Source: Chryseobacterium gleum (GTDB taxonomy: Bacteria; Bacteroidota; Bacteroidia; Flavobacteriales; Schleiferiaceae). From it: DNA of 64,000 nucleotides. Under the pieces are notes generated by a model. That model was not told the DNA's origin. It saw only the letters and a list, made by a program, of their open reading frames with translations, and made no database searches. The position numbers and the translations under genes are program-made. Shown piece after piece: positions 52,367 through 61,794 of the stretch. Location: assembly GCA_945883565.1 (NCBI GenBank), contig CAMCXO010000009.1, positions 1 to 64,000 of the forward strand, given 5' to 3'. Position 1 is the stretch's first letter, and each line of letters begins with the position of its first letter.

Positions 52367-52706
52367 GGAACAAACTGGCATGCTGGATGCTGCTTTGAAT
52401 TATTTGGCATTCACGTACGCTCCGCTTTAAATTCAGATTTCTCAATTCAGCAAGAGAATAATCAAACATCTAAGTAATCTGCGGGGAGTTGTTTCCCGCA
52501 GATTTCGCTGATTTTCGCGGATGTTGATCTGCGTGGGTCTGCGTTATCAGCGGGCTATTATCTCCCGCGGATTTCGTCTCTGTTTAAATTGTCATTAAAA
52601 GTTTGATTAAGTTGGGCGACTTGAATAGTAACTTTGGTTTGGTAATTGGTCGGTATAACACAATTTACCGGCTTTGTTTTAATGCCGGATTGCGCATGGA
52701 AAAGTT
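52367..52706. repeat. Intergenic region with another dispersed repeat copy
   Basis: No gene. At about 52490-52585 lies a degenerate copy of the 63-bp repeat family: TTTCCCGCAGATTTCGCTGA, TTTTCGCGGATGTTGATCTG, and TCTCCCGCGGATTTCG. The rest shows no recognisable structure. Confidence 0.7.
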
Positions 52707-52733
52707 GTGAGCCAGCATAAAACTTGGATAGTT

Positions 52734-53280
52734 GGGGGAGTGTTAGATGCCGGAGCGGGAGTGTTTGACGCTGTTGCGGGAGTGTATGACGCTGTTGCGG
52801 GAGTGTATGACGCTGTTGCGGGAGTGTATGACGCTGTTGCGGGAGTGCATGACGTCGTTGCGGGAGAGTATGACGCTGTTGCGGGAGTGCATGACGCCGT
52901 TGCGGGAGTGCATGACGCCGTTGCGGGAGTGCATGACGCCGTTGCGGGAGAGTATGACGCCGTTGCGGGAGAGTATGACGCCGTTGCGGGAGAGTATGAC
53001 GCCGTTGCGGGAGAGTATGACGCTGTTGCGGGAATGTATGACGTCGGGGCGGGAATGTATGACGCTGTTGCGGGAGGGTATGACGCTGTTGCGGGAGAGT
53101 ATGACGCTGTTGCGGGAGAGTATGACGCTGTTGCGGGAGAGTATGACGTCGGGGCGGGAATGTATGACGTCGGGGCGGGAATGTATGACGTCGACGCGGG
53201 AATGTTTGATGCCGGCTCAGGAGTATAGGACGCCGGTGTGGGGATGTTTGACGTCGACGCGGGAATGTTTGATGCCGAAA
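52734..53280. repeat. 21-bp minisatellite, 23 regular units plus decayed ones
   Basis: Tandem 21-bp units of the type GCGGGAGTGTATGACGCTGTT. Variants swap GTGTAT, GTGCAT, GAGTAT, AATGTAT and GCTGTT, GCCGTT, GTCGGG. Units 1-23 run without slippage from 52734 to 53216; about three decayed units continue to 53280. Since 21 is a multiple of three, two plus-strand frames and several minus-strand frames stay open (for example AGVYDAV heptads). There is no sign of a structured protein. It sits between the SnoaL region and the 3' end of the large secreted protein gene. Confidence 0.9.
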
Positions 53281-53356
53281 GTGGAACGATGTAAGCTGGC
53301 CGTTGAAGGCTCGAAGTCGTTAGGGGTAAATGTTTGGTCCCGGTTTAGAACAATGA

Positions 53357-56125
53357 TTATTCCGTTACCAACAGCCGACCGATTTTCTTTTCGGCAGTGT
53401 TCGAAACTTCTAAGAAGTACAGACCGGGTTGTAAGAACCAATCTATGGCGATGTTGCCATTTTCTGCGGTGAATTGTCCGGTTTTTATTATTCGGCCCTG
53501 CAAATCGTAACAGCGGTAAGAAAGTGGCTTTGCGGTAATTTGGGGCCAAGAAATGTAAAATTGTCCGGTGTTTGGATTAGGGTAAATATTAAGGGTTGCA
53601 GCTGTTATGGGTTTGGGAAGAACCGGGCCTGACGACATATCGGGAATTCCGCCTAGAACGCCCTCAAAATATTCTAGTCCTCCGGCCAAATTGCCTACCA
53701 GCATATCGGGCAAAGTGTCGTGGTTTAAATAGGCCAATGCAGGGGCGGTTCTAACGCCTCTCATGGTACGGCTTTGGAGTTTATTGCCAGAGGGGCGTAT
53801 GCGAAATATAAGATTGGGACGAATAGGCGAGGCGGCTAATGCCGGGAGGTTGCATCCTATGGCAGTCATGGTGTTGTTGTTGTCAACATCGCCATAAAGG
53901 TTTGCTTTGAAGTTCAAAGTGGTTCCGGCTACGCTAATGTTTGGCGAAGGCAGGTTTCGGCTAAAGCAAATTTCGACCACAAGATTGCTTCGTCCGTCCC
54001 ATTCGAATGGTTGTGATAAACTGATGGTGTTGTTGCCTTGGGTAACCGAAAAAGGTGAAAAAGTTCTGTAAACTTCGGTTAGGTTGGATTGCCAATTGGT
54101 TAAGGAATCGACGGAGGTATGTGCAATGCTTATGTTTAGGTTGTAGATGGTGGGATTGTTGGAGCTGGTAATTTGAAAGCCGATACGGTCTATGAGACCT
54201 TTTACAAACCCTGAGGCTCTTAGTTCGTTGACAGTGATTAGGAATTGATTCCGGCCTACACGTTTTGAGGTTCCGAAAGGGCTTAGATTGTGGTTGGAAA
54301 TGTTTTCGTTGCCGGTGCCGATAGTTCCGATTATTTCGGATGGGTTGGATGCAATGTTTTGGAGGCTATCGAACTGAAGAATACCTTCGTCGTATGTGCC
54401 AACGAAGAGAATGGGACGGCCTTTGTATTCGAAAATGCTTGGCACACTGTAACCACTTAAGGAACCTGCAGTTTTGCTAAGGGTTGAAATGCCGCCAAAG
54501 AAATCGTTGGCCAGTTGGAAGTTTATTTGGCTGCCATTTGGAGGGTTTTGGGTAAAATAGCTCAATTTACCTGATTGGTTTCCAACTAAAATATCGAGCA
54601 AGCCATCTTGATTAAGATCGTATAGAAAGGGAGTGGCATATTGGCCTACATCTATTGCCGAAACCGAAGCTTGTTGAAGGCTAAGGTTGCCATTGGCGTT
54701 TTGAACGAAGTAATGCAGTTCGCCCTCTTCGGTACCAAGAAGCATATCGGCTAAACCATCGCCATTTAAATCGCCAAAAGACGGGTGGGCATTGCTGCCT
54801 AAAGAAAGGTTTGAAATGCCGGCAAAGTTATTGGTTTGGTACTCGAAAATGGCTTGGGTTGTGGTTCCTATGTTTTTAAAATGCCATAGTTCGGAGGTGT
54901 ATTGACCAGCGTTTACGAAGCGGCCTCGGGTTGACATAAACAAATCTGTTAGCCCATCGCCATCGAAATCGTAAAGAATGGGCAAAGCGGCTTCCCCGGT
55001 TTCTATCATGTTATTTTGCAGAAAGGCCTCGCTGTTTTTGCTAAAAATGGGTTGATTATCGGTGCCGTTGTTGGCATAAAACCAAACACTTTGAAAGTTT
55101 TCGGAAGCATCGGTAACGGTATTGGGGCTAACGAGGAGGTCGCGTTTGCCGTCGAAATTGGCATCTTCATAAAAGGAAGCCGGAAAAACATGTAGGTTAA
55201 CAGCTTGATTGTAGTTTGGGAACAAACTGTCTTGCGAAGACATGTGGGCAATGTCGAGGGTTCCATTATTGAAGACCGCTGTTAGATTGTTGAAAGCAAT
55301 ATCGCCAAGCAGTAGGTCTTTAAGGCCATTTCCGTTTAAGTCAAGAGCCAAAATGGTGCTGCCAGCGTGTAAGGTTTTATTGGGTTCGCTGTTTGGGTTT
55401 GTTGGGTTTTCTCGTTTGTTACCCGAGCAGGCATCGAGACTAACAGTATTGGAGGTAAAAGATTCAACAAAACCGCCAAAGCAGTCGGTACGAAGAAAGA
55501 ACTCGAGGCCACAGTTTTGGGTATTTTGGTGGTACTCGACTGCGGTTCCGAGTAAGGCGAAGGTTAAAATATCCACGGCCCCATCGTTATTCACATCAAT
55601 GATGGCTGGTATATCGGTTAAGAGATTGGAGATATTGGTGTTGTTTGGATTGGCAGGTGTGCCGTAATTGGAATTGAGGTGTTGTTGATTGCCCAAGGCC
55701 CATTGGAAATGCAAGCCGCCGGTTTGGCTCACGTTTTCGTAGACCCCTATACCCGTTAGAGTTTTGGTGAAGAGGTCTTTTTTTCCATCGCAGTTGTAGT
55801 CGACCAAAAGCATCCAGTGTTGAATTTTAGGGAAGGAATCTATCCAGGCCGGTTCAAAAACATAACGAGCCTGTCCGTTTAAGAGGCGGTTTTCGAAAGG
55901 AAGGATGCGGTCGCCCGAGCGGTCGAAGGCCACCAAATCGAGACGGTTATCGCCATTTAGGTCTATAGAGCTAAATTGCACGCTATTCATTCCGCCTGAG
56001 AAAGCATTGTGCAGGGTATCACCTTGGTAGAGGACTTTCAGCTTACTTTTTTGGGTAAAAAAGAGCGATTGTTGTGCATGTAGAAAGGAGGATAAAAAAC
56101 CCAGGACTAAAAGCCATTTTGGCAT
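53357..56125 (-). CDS. FG-GAP/VCBS repeat protein with type IX sorting domain
   Basis: A 922-residue secreted protein. Signal peptide at residues 1-18 (LLVLGFLSSFLHAQ). Many FG-GAP/VCBS motifs with DxNxDGxxD calcium loops: DLNGDNRLDLVAFD, DYNCDGKKDLFT, DVNNDGAVDILTF, DLNGNGLKDLLLGD, DFDGDGLTDLFM, DLNGDGLADMLLG and DLNQDGLLDILVG, forming a probable beta-propeller. The last 80 residues (LNIYPNPNTGQFYISWP ... DLQGRIIKTG ... GLYFLEVS) are a type A T9SS sorting domain. Likely surface-exposed and adhesive or binding. Start taken at ATG 56125. Confidence 0.9.
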   Translation of the reverse strand: MPKWLLVLGFLSSFLHAQQSLFFTQKSKLKVLYQGDTLHNAFSGGMNSVQFSSIDLNGDNRLDLVAFDRSGDRILPFENRLLNGQARYVFEPAWIDSFPKIQHWMLLVDYNCDGKKDLFTKTLTGIGVYENVSQTGGLHFQWALGNQQHLNSNYGTPANPNNTNISNLLTDIPAIIDVNNDGAVDILTFALLGTAVEYHQNTQNCGLEFFLRTDCFGGFVESFTSNTVSLDACSGNKRENPTNPNSEPNKTLHAGSTILALDLNGNGLKDLLLGDIAFNNLTAVFNNGTLDIAHMSSQDSLFPNYNQAVNLHVFPASFYEDANFDGKRDLLVSPNTVTDASENFQSVWFYANNGTDNQPIFSKNSEAFLQNNMIETGEAALPILYDFDGDGLTDLFMSTRGRFVNAGQYTSELWHFKNIGTTTQAIFEYQTNNFAGISNLSLGSNAHPSFGDLNGDGLADMLLGTEEGELHYFVQNANGNLSLQQASVSAIDVGQYATPFLYDLNQDGLLDILVGNQSGKLSYFTQNPPNGSQINFQLANDFFGGISTLSKTAGSLSGYSVPSIFEYKGRPILFVGTYDEGILQFDSLQNIASNPSEIIGTIGTGNENISNHNLSPFGTSKRVGRNQFLITVNELRASGFVKGLIDRIGFQITSSNNPTIYNLNISIAHTSVDSLTNWQSNLTEVYRTFSPFSVTQGNNTISLSQPFEWDGRSNLVVEICFSRNLPSPNISVAGTTLNFKANLYGDVDNNNTMTAIGCNLPALAASPIRPNLIFRIRPSGNKLQSRTMRGVRTAPALAYLNHDTLPDMLVGNLAGGLEYFEGVLGGIPDMSSGPVLPKPITAATLNIYPNPNTGQFYISWPQITAKPLSYRCYDLQGRIIKTGQFTAENGNIAIDWFLQPGLYFLEVSNTAEKKIGRLLVTE

Positions 56126-56288
56126 TTGGGAGAAATTTAGAAATTGGAAAAACATAAATGGGCTGTGAAAATAGCCAAGAATGATTAAGGAAGTGTGACC
56201 AACTTATCAAACGCTTGTTTTCAGCCATTTTGTTAAGATGGAAGTGAAGTAGGATGCCGAGCTGTTGGAATAGGTTGGTTATAATTTG

Positions 56289-56322
56289 TTTGTTCATAAC
56301 TGCTGTGTAAGGCGTATATTTG
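56289..56322 (+). promoter_or_regulatory. Promoter of rimP-nusA-infB
   Basis: TTTG (56289-56292), 22-nt spacer, TATATTTG (56315-56322): fits the Bacteroidota consensus. The implied leader is about 50 nt and contains the hairpin at 56341-56361. Confidence 0.75.
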
Positions 56323-56340
56323 CAGTCGTAAAGAATTGAG

Positions 56341-56369
56341 GAGGGGACCGAGCGTCCCCTCTTTCTTTG
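56341..56369 (+). promoter_or_regulatory. Leader hairpin upstream of rimP, possible attenuator
   Basis: GAGGGGAC (56341-56348) pairs perfectly with GTCCCCTC (56354-56361) around the 5-nt loop CGAGC, and is followed by TTTCTTTG. This is a terminator-like structure between the promoter and the rimP ATG (56377). It could regulate the NusA-encoding operon by attenuation. Confidence 0.6.
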
Positions 56370-56376
56370 AATATAC

Positions 56377-56841
56377 ATGGATCTGAACCAGCTGCGCGTG
56401 GTGGCCGAAGAGGCTGCCGCCAAACAAAATTTATTTTTAGTGGATATTACGGCCTCAGCCGATAAGCGCTTTTGTGTGTACGTAGATGGCGATACGCATG
56501 TTAATGTTGATCAGTTAACCGCTATAAATCGCGACATTGATGCGCAATTTGACCGGGAGGTAGAAGATTATGCTTTAGAGGTGAGTTCGCCCGGTATGGG
56601 CAGTGCCTTTAAGGTTTTTCGGCAATACCAGAAGCATGTGGGCAGGGAAATAAAAGTGAGGAAGCTGGATGGAAGCGAATTTCAAGGCATATTAAGTGAG
56701 TGCCAGGATGATTTTATTACGCTAACTTGGACGGAAAGGGTTCCGAAAGAAATTGGCAAGGGCAAAATGAGTGTACAAAAGCAATTGAACATTGCTTTTT
56801 CTGAAATAAAAGAAACCAAACGAATATATAACTTCGGCTAA
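56377..56841 (+). CDS. rimP: Ribosome maturation factor RimP
   Basis: A 154-residue protein for 30S subunit maturation. The N-terminal domain (about 1-75) has VDGDTHVNVDQLTAINRDID (about 37-56), matching the RimP D..V.ldDC..vSr pattern loosely, and YALEVSSPGMGSAF near 68-81 is the central RimP signature (LEVSSPGxxxxL). The C-terminal SH3-like barrel follows (LDGSEFQGILSECQDDFITL in part). It starts the rimP-nusA-infB operon; nusA begins 1 base after its stop. Confidence 0.92.
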   Translation: MDLNQLRVVAEEAAAKQNLFLVDITASADKRFCVYVDGDTHVNVDQLTAINRDIDAQFDREVEDYALEVSSPGMGSAFKVFRQYQKHVGREIKVRKLDGSEFQGILSECQDDFITLTWTERVPKEIGKGKMSVQKQLNIAFSEIKETKRIYNFG

Positions 56842-56842
56842 T

Positions 56843-58078
56843 ATGGAGAATCTGGCCATCATTGAGTCGTTTTCCGACTTCAAAGAAGAAAAGAATATTG
56901 ATCGCGTTGCCTTAATGGCCATTATTGAAGAGGCATTTCGAAATCAACTTAAAAAGAAATTTGGCTCTGACGAGAACTTCGATATCATTGTAAATCCTGA
57001 TAAAGGTGATTTGGAAATTTGGCGCAATAGAACGATTGTAGCTGATGGGGAGGTGGAAGATGAAAATCAGGAGATTGAGTATTCGGCTGCTTTGAAGATA
57101 GAGCCTGATTTTGAGATTGGAGAAGAGGTATCTGAAGAGGTTAAATTGGTGGATTTAGGCAGGCGTTTTGTGTTGGCTTTTAGGCAAAATTTATTGGCTA
57201 AAATTCAAGAGCACGACAATAATACCCTTTTTAAGCGCTACAAAGATTTAGAAGGAGAAATTGTTACAGGTGAGGTACATCATATTCGGCATAGAGAAGT
57301 AATTCTTTATGACGACGAGCAGAATGAGCTTATACTGCCCAAGGAGCAAATGATACCCCGCGATTTTTTTCACAAGGGAGATACCGTTCGGGCGGTGGTT
57401 AAAGAAGTGGATTTAAGAGGCACCAAGCCTGTGGTTATTTTATCGAGAACGGCGCCATCGTTTTTAGAGAAATTGTTTGAGCAAGAAATACCAGAAGTGT
57501 TTGATGGCTTAATTACCATTAGGAACGTGGTAAGGGTGCCGGGCGAAAAGGCGAAAGTAGCCGTAGAGTCGTATGATGATAGAATAGATCCGGTAGGGGC
57601 ATGTGTGGGTATGAAAGGTTCACGCATACACGGCATTGTTAGAGAGTTAAAGAATGAGAACATAGACGTTATAAATTACACTACCAATTTGCAGCTGTAT
57701 ATTCAAAGAGCATTAAGTCCGGCAAAGGTTACCAGTTTGAGTATAGATGAGAAGAGCAAGCGGGTGGAGGTGTTTTTAAAGCCCGATCAAGTATCGTTGG
57801 CGATAGGACGGGGGGGGCATAATATTAGATTGGCGGGTCAGCTAACTGGTTTTGAGATTGATGTATACCGCGATTCTGAAGAAGACGAAGACGTTGAATT
57901 GACCGAGTTCAGCGATGAAATAGAACCATGGATAATACAAGAGTTAAAGCAAATAGGTTGTGATACAGCGCGTAGTGTGCTTGAGCTTTCGGTTGAGGAA
58001 TTGGTGAGCAGAACAGACCTTGAGGAGGAAACTGTGCGTGAAATTATCCAGATTTTAAAAGAGGAATTAGAGGGTTAA
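56843..58078 (+). CDS. nusA: Transcription termination/antitermination protein NusA
   Basis: A 411-residue RNA polymerase partner that affects pausing, termination and antitermination. N-terminal domain (1-130), S1 domain with GEIVTGEVHHIRHREVILYD (about 134-153), then two KH domains containing VDPVGACVGMKGSRIHGIV-like RIDPVGACVGMKGSRI (about 248-263) and SLAIGRGGHNIRLAGQLTG (about 315-333). A short helical C-terminal region (about 350-410) with an acidic stretch. Architecture and length are normal for Bacteroidota. Confidence 0.96.
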   Translation: MENLAIIESFSDFKEEKNIDRVALMAIIEEAFRNQLKKKFGSDENFDIIVNPDKGDLEIWRNRTIVADGEVEDENQEIEYSAALKIEPDFEIGEEVSEEVKLVDLGRRFVLAFRQNLLAKIQEHDNNTLFKRYKDLEGEIVTGEVHHIRHREVILYDDEQNELILPKEQMIPRDFFHKGDTVRAVVKEVDLRGTKPVVILSRTAPSFLEKLFEQEIPEVFDGLITIRNVVRVPGEKAKVAVESYDDRIDPVGACVGMKGSRIHGIVRELKNENIDVINYTTNLQLYIQRALSPAKVTSLSIDEKSKRVEVFLKPDQVSLAIGRGGHNIRLAGQLTGFEIDVYRDSEEDEDVELTEFSDEIEPWIIQELKQIGCDTARSVLELSVEELVSRTDLEEETVREIIQILKEELEG

Positions 58079-58126
58079 TAGGGCAAAACGGCATAAGTTA
58101 GTTAGTAAGAAAATTTGAAAGAATAC

Positions 58127-61100
58127 ATGAGTGCACCTCAACGTCTGAATAAGGTATTAAGAGAGCTAAACATCTCCATGGAAAGGGCGGTAAACCATCT
58201 CAAATCGAAAGGAATTGAGATACAGGCCAGCCCTAACACCAAAATAGATGAAGAGGAGTATAATATTTTGGTAGCGGCATTTCAAACCGACATGACGAAG
58301 AAGTTGAAGTCGGAAGAAGTTAGCCAGAAACAGAAACAAGAGAAGGAGGCCATGCGTGCCGAGATAGAGGCAAAGCATGAAAAAACGGATGCTGCCAGGC
58401 AGAAGGATTTGGTTATAAAAGGACGGGTTAAGCTTGCCGGAATAAAAGAAGTTGGAAAAATAGATTTAAACCCTGTTGCCCCTTCTAAACCCGCTTTGGA
58501 AGTTGTACCTGAGAAAGCTGCTGAGCCCATTACTTTAGAGAAGAAGATTCAAGAGGTTGAGGCTCCTGTTGCAGAAGTTATTCAGGAGGTGGACGTGATT
58601 GCCGTAAAAACGTTGGAAATAGAAGCAGAGAAGCCTGAAACTTGGAAGAAAGAAGAGGAAGTAAAAACCGAAACCAATGTTCCGGAACCCATTGTTCAGG
58701 AGGTTGAGGTTAAGAATGAAGAAAAGCAAGAAGAGCTAAAAGCCGTTGAAACGGTAGAGCAGCCTCCTGTTAAGGAAGTGGCTTTAGAAGTTAAAGTTCC
58801 ACAAGAACCTGTTTCGACTTTCGAGAAAGCTCCTATGCCAGAGCAAGAGGTTAAGGAATTAGAAACTCCGGAGGCCAAAACAGAAATGCCGGAAGAAATA
58901 TTGGCACAGCCTGTGCAAGAAATTAAACTGGAAGCGCCGGTTGCCGAAAGTCAGGTTACACAGACCCCTGCGGCCGAAGCCCCTGTGGCCGAAACCCCAG
59001 CAGCAGAAGGCGTACAGAGCGATAGAATAGAAACCAAGTACGAGAAATTAACAGGGCCGGTATTTACGGGCGCCAAAATTGATTTGAGCAAGTTTGAGCG
59101 CCCGAAGAAAAAGGTGGCCTCATCTACAGGCGATACCAAAGACAAAAAGCCACAGCAGGCCGGTACGCCGAATGCTGCTTCTAACAATCAGGAAAAGAAA
59201 AAGCGCAAAAGAATTGCACAGCCCGGCACCACCACGGGCCAGCAGAAACCAAATACTCCGGGTAACCAGAACGCGAATAACAAAAAAGGTCCGAACAAGC
59301 CTCAAGCGCCTGCTCCGAAACAAGAATTGACAGACGAGCAGATTCAAAAGCAGATTAAAGAGACGCTTGAGAAGCTAACCGGAGGCGGGAAGAAGAGTAA
59401 GGGTTCGAAATTGCGTCGTGCCAAGCGTGAAGAAAGGCGCGAAATGGAGGCCAAGAATGAAGCTAATCGGATTGAAGAAGGACGCGTTTTAAAAGTAACT
59501 GAGTTTGTTACTGTAAATGAATTGGCCACCATGATGAGCGTGGCTAGCACGGAAATTATTTCGGCTTGTATGTCTCTGGGTATAATGGTAACCATGAATC
59601 AGCGATTGGACGCTGAAACCCTTACCATAGTGGCAGAGGAATTTGGATTTCAAACCAGTTTTGTGGATGCCGATGTACAAGAGGCATTTGAGCAAGAGGT
59701 TGACAAAGATGAAGATTTAAAACCAAGGGCACCAATAGTAACAGTGATGGGCCACGTTGACCATGGTAAAACATCGCTTCTTGACTACATCCGTAAAACC
59801 AATGTTATAGCAGGCGAATCGGGCGGGATTACCCAACACATTGGGGCCTATTCGGTTCAAATAGCGAACGGACAGCACATTTCATTTTTAGATACACCGG
59901 GTCACGAAGCCTTCACGGCTATGAGAGCGAGAGGAGCTCAGGTAACCGACGTAGTAATTGTGGTGGTGGCCGCCGACGATGATGTAATGCCACAAACCAA
60001 AGAGGCCATAGCCCACGCTCAAGCGGCTAATGTTCCTTTTGTGATTGCGATAAATAAAGTGGATAAACCCACGGCCAATGCTGAAAAGATAAGGGAAAAG
60101 TTGAGCATGATAAATGTGTTGGTTGAAGATTGGGGGGGTAAAATACAGTGTCAGGAAGTTTCGGCTAAGAGCGGGTTGGGTATAGAAGAGCTGTTGGATA
60201 AAGTTTTGCTTGAAGCGGAAGTATTGGAACTAAGGGCGAACCCGAATCGAATGGCTATTGGCACCATAATCGAGGCCTCTTTGGACAAAGGACGGGGTTA
60301 TATGAGCACCATTTTGGTACAGAATGGAACACTTAAAGTGGGTGATTATGTTTTGGCTGGACCTTATTCCGGTAAAGTTCGGGCGCTTTTAGATGAGCGC
60401 GGCAATAAAATAAAAGAAGCAGGCCCAGCCATGCCGGCCAGTATGCTTGGTTTGGATGGTGCACCCCAAGCAGGTGACCGATTTGTGGTAATGGCCGATG
60501 AGAGGGAAGCCAAGCAAATAGCCACTAGGAGGCAACAGCTTCAAAGGGAGCAAAGTGTTCGTACATCTAAGAGCTTAACGCTTGAAGAAATTGGCCGCCG
60601 TTTGGCCTTGGGAGACTTTAAAGAGTTAAATATTGTGCTTAAGGGCGACGTTGACGGTTCGATTGAAGCCCTTTCGGATTCGCTTGAAAAGCTTACCACT
60701 GAGCAAATACAGGTTAGAATTATACACAAAGCCGTAGGGCAGATTTCTGAGAGTGATGTTCTTTTGGCTGCTGCTTCGGGTGCCATAGTAGTTGGTTTCC
60801 AAGTGCGGCCTTCATCGAATGCCCGGAAGCTGGCTGAGAAAGAGGAGGTGGATATTCGCTTATACAGCATTATTTACGACGCCATAAACGAAGTAAGAGA
60901 TGCGATGGAAGGCATGTTGGCGCCAGAGATTAAAGAAGAGATAACTTGCAACGTAGAGGTTCGTGATGTCTTCAAGATTTCGAAAGTTGGCACCGTAGCC
61001 GGATGTATGGTTTTGGATGGAACTGTAACGCGGAATACCCGAGTGCGTTTGGTACGCAATGGAGTGGTGGTATATACCGGAGAATTGGGTTCTTTAAAGC

Positions 61101-61231
61101 GCTTTAAAGACGATGTTAAAGAGGTTTCAAGAGGCTTTGAATGCGGGTTGAATATTCATAATTTCAACGACATCAAAGTAGGCGATATTATTGAAGGGTT
61201 TAAAGAAGTACAGGTTAAGAAGACCTTGTAG
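58127..61231 (+). CDS. infB: Translation initiation factor IF-2
   Basis: A 1034-residue GTPase that brings initiator tRNA to the ribosome. An N-terminal IF2_N helix bundle ([20 protein letters not shown] region, 5-55), then a long Glu/Pro/Val-rich variable linker (about 60-390), a basic zone, a second IF2_N-like domain ([12 protein letters not shown], about 460-515), and the G domain: GHVDHGKT at about 541-548, DTPGHEA at about 589-595, NKVD at about 642-645. Domains II to IV complete the C-terminus. Start at ATG 58127; a TTG four codons upstream is less likely. Confidence 0.97.
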   Translation: MSAPQRLNKVLRELNISMERAVNHLKSKGIEIQASPNTKIDEEEYNILVAAFQTDMTKKLKSEEVSQKQKQEKEAMRAEIEAKHEKTDAARQKDLVIKGRVKLAGIKEVGKIDLNPVAPSKPALEVVPEKAAEPITLEKKIQEVEAPVAEVIQEVDVIAVKTLEIEAEKPETWKKEEEVKTETNVPEPIVQEVEVKNEEKQEELKAVETVEQPPVKEVALEVKVPQEPVSTFEKAPMPEQEVKELETPEAKTEMPEEILAQPVQEIKLEAPVAESQVTQTPAAEAPVAETPAAEGVQSDRIETKYEKLTGPVFTGAKIDLSKFERPKKKVASSTGDTKDKKPQQAGTPNAASNNQEKKKRKRIAQPGTTTGQQKPNTPGNQNANNKKGPNKPQAPAPKQELTDEQIQKQIKETLEKLTGGGKKSKGSKLRRAKREERREMEAKNEANRIEEGRVLKVTEFVTVNELATMMSVASTEIISACMSLGIMVTMNQRLDAETLTIVAEEFGFQTSFVDADVQEAFEQEVDKDEDLKPRAPIVTVMGHVDHGKTSLLDYIRKTNVIAGESGGITQHIGAYSVQIANGQHISFLDTPGHEAFTAMRARGAQVTDVVIVVVAADDDVMPQTKEAIAHAQAANVPFVIAINKVDKPTANAEKIREKLSMINVLVEDWGGKIQCQEVSAKSGLGIEELLDKVLLEAEVLELRANPNRMAIGTIIEASLDKGRGYMSTILVQNGTLKVGDYVLAGPYSGKVRALLDERGNKIKEAGPAMPASMLGLDGAPQAGDRFVVMADEREAKQIATRRQQLQREQSVRTSKSLTLEEIGRRLALGDFKELNIVLKGDVDGSIEALSDSLEKLTTEQIQVRIIHKAVGQISESDVLLAAASGAIVVGFQVRPSSNARKLAEKEEVDIRLYSIIYDAINEVRDAMEGMLAPEIKEEITCNVEVRDVFKISKVGTVAGCMVLDGTVTRNTRVRLVRNGVVVYTGELGSLKRFKDDVKEVSRGFECGLNIHNFNDIKVGDIIEGFKEVQVKKTL

Positions 61232-61238
61232 TTATCCT

Positions 61239-61637
61239 TTAACGGTTAAAGTGAACGATAAAAGCACCCGGAAATTGCTCTCTTATTTTAGACAGATAAT
61301 GGTCGGCCTCTATTTTGGTTTTATAATCACCGGTTTGGAGCCTGTATTCAGGAAACTGATAAATAGTTCGGAGATTCTGATCGGGAAATTGCTCCAAAAA
61401 CTTGACTTTAATTTTATCGGCTTCGGCCTTAGTGCCATTGAAAATTTGAATTACAAAAGCCCTTTTGATGGGTTGTATTCGACTGTAGGCTTCAAAGGCA
61501 ATCATTATATTGGTTACCACCGGCTCTTCACGAACAAAGCTGCTGTTGGTGGGGGAAGATTGGGCAAATGCTTCGTTGCTGATTGTCAGTAGGAATAAAC
61601 AAACACTACAAAAAAAGGAAGCGTATTTTGTAAACAT
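61239..61637 (-). CDS. SPOR-domain-like exported protein
   Basis: A 132-residue protein. Signal peptide at residues 1-25 (FFCSVCLFLLTISNEAFAQ). Residues 55-130 resemble a SPOR domain: FVIQIFNGTKAEADKIKVKF, then YQFPEYRLQTGDYKTKIEAD, and HYLSKIREQFPGAFIV. SPOR domains bind denuded peptidoglycan glycan strands at the septum. It converges with infB (7 bases apart). The same neighbour is often found between infB and the complex III genes in related bacteria. Confidence 0.8.
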   Translation of the reverse strand: MFTKYASFFCSVCLFLLTISNEAFAQSSPTNSSFVREEPVVTNIMIAFEAYSRIQPIKRAFVIQIFNGTKAEADKIKVKFLEQFPDQNLRTIYQFPEYRLQTGDYKTKIEADHYLSKIREQFPGAFIVHFNR

Positions 61638-61641
61638 TTTG

Positions 61642-61649
61642 CAAAGTTA
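61642..61649 (-). promoter_or_regulatory. -7 element of the SPOR gene
   Basis: Minus strand TAACTTTG fits TAnnTTTG and lies 5 bases before the ATG at 61637. No -33 box at the usual distance. Confidence 0.45.
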
Positions 61650-61794
61650 TTGTTGATTGAAGTAAGCGCGTTAACAAGGCATTATTTAGAATGATTATAA
61701 ATTATCGCACTATGCAATGCCTAAAATGCGCCATACCGTTTAAGCATTAAATTTGCCCACCTCTCGAAATAAAGTGAAAACAGCGAACATCTTG

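Noticed and set aside
52224-52469. Minus-strand 81-residue ORF
   Set aside because: No family features, competes with other frames, and overlaps repeat-rich intergenic sequence.
52707-53472. Repeat proteins of 173 and 241 residues over the minisatellite
   Set aside because: Several frames on both strands are open at once and the same repeat decays past a stop codon. No signal peptide, domain or ribosome site.
58166-61059. Antisense ORFs within infB
   Set aside because: They mirror the biased codon use of the long IF-2 gene and show no independent start or conserved domain.
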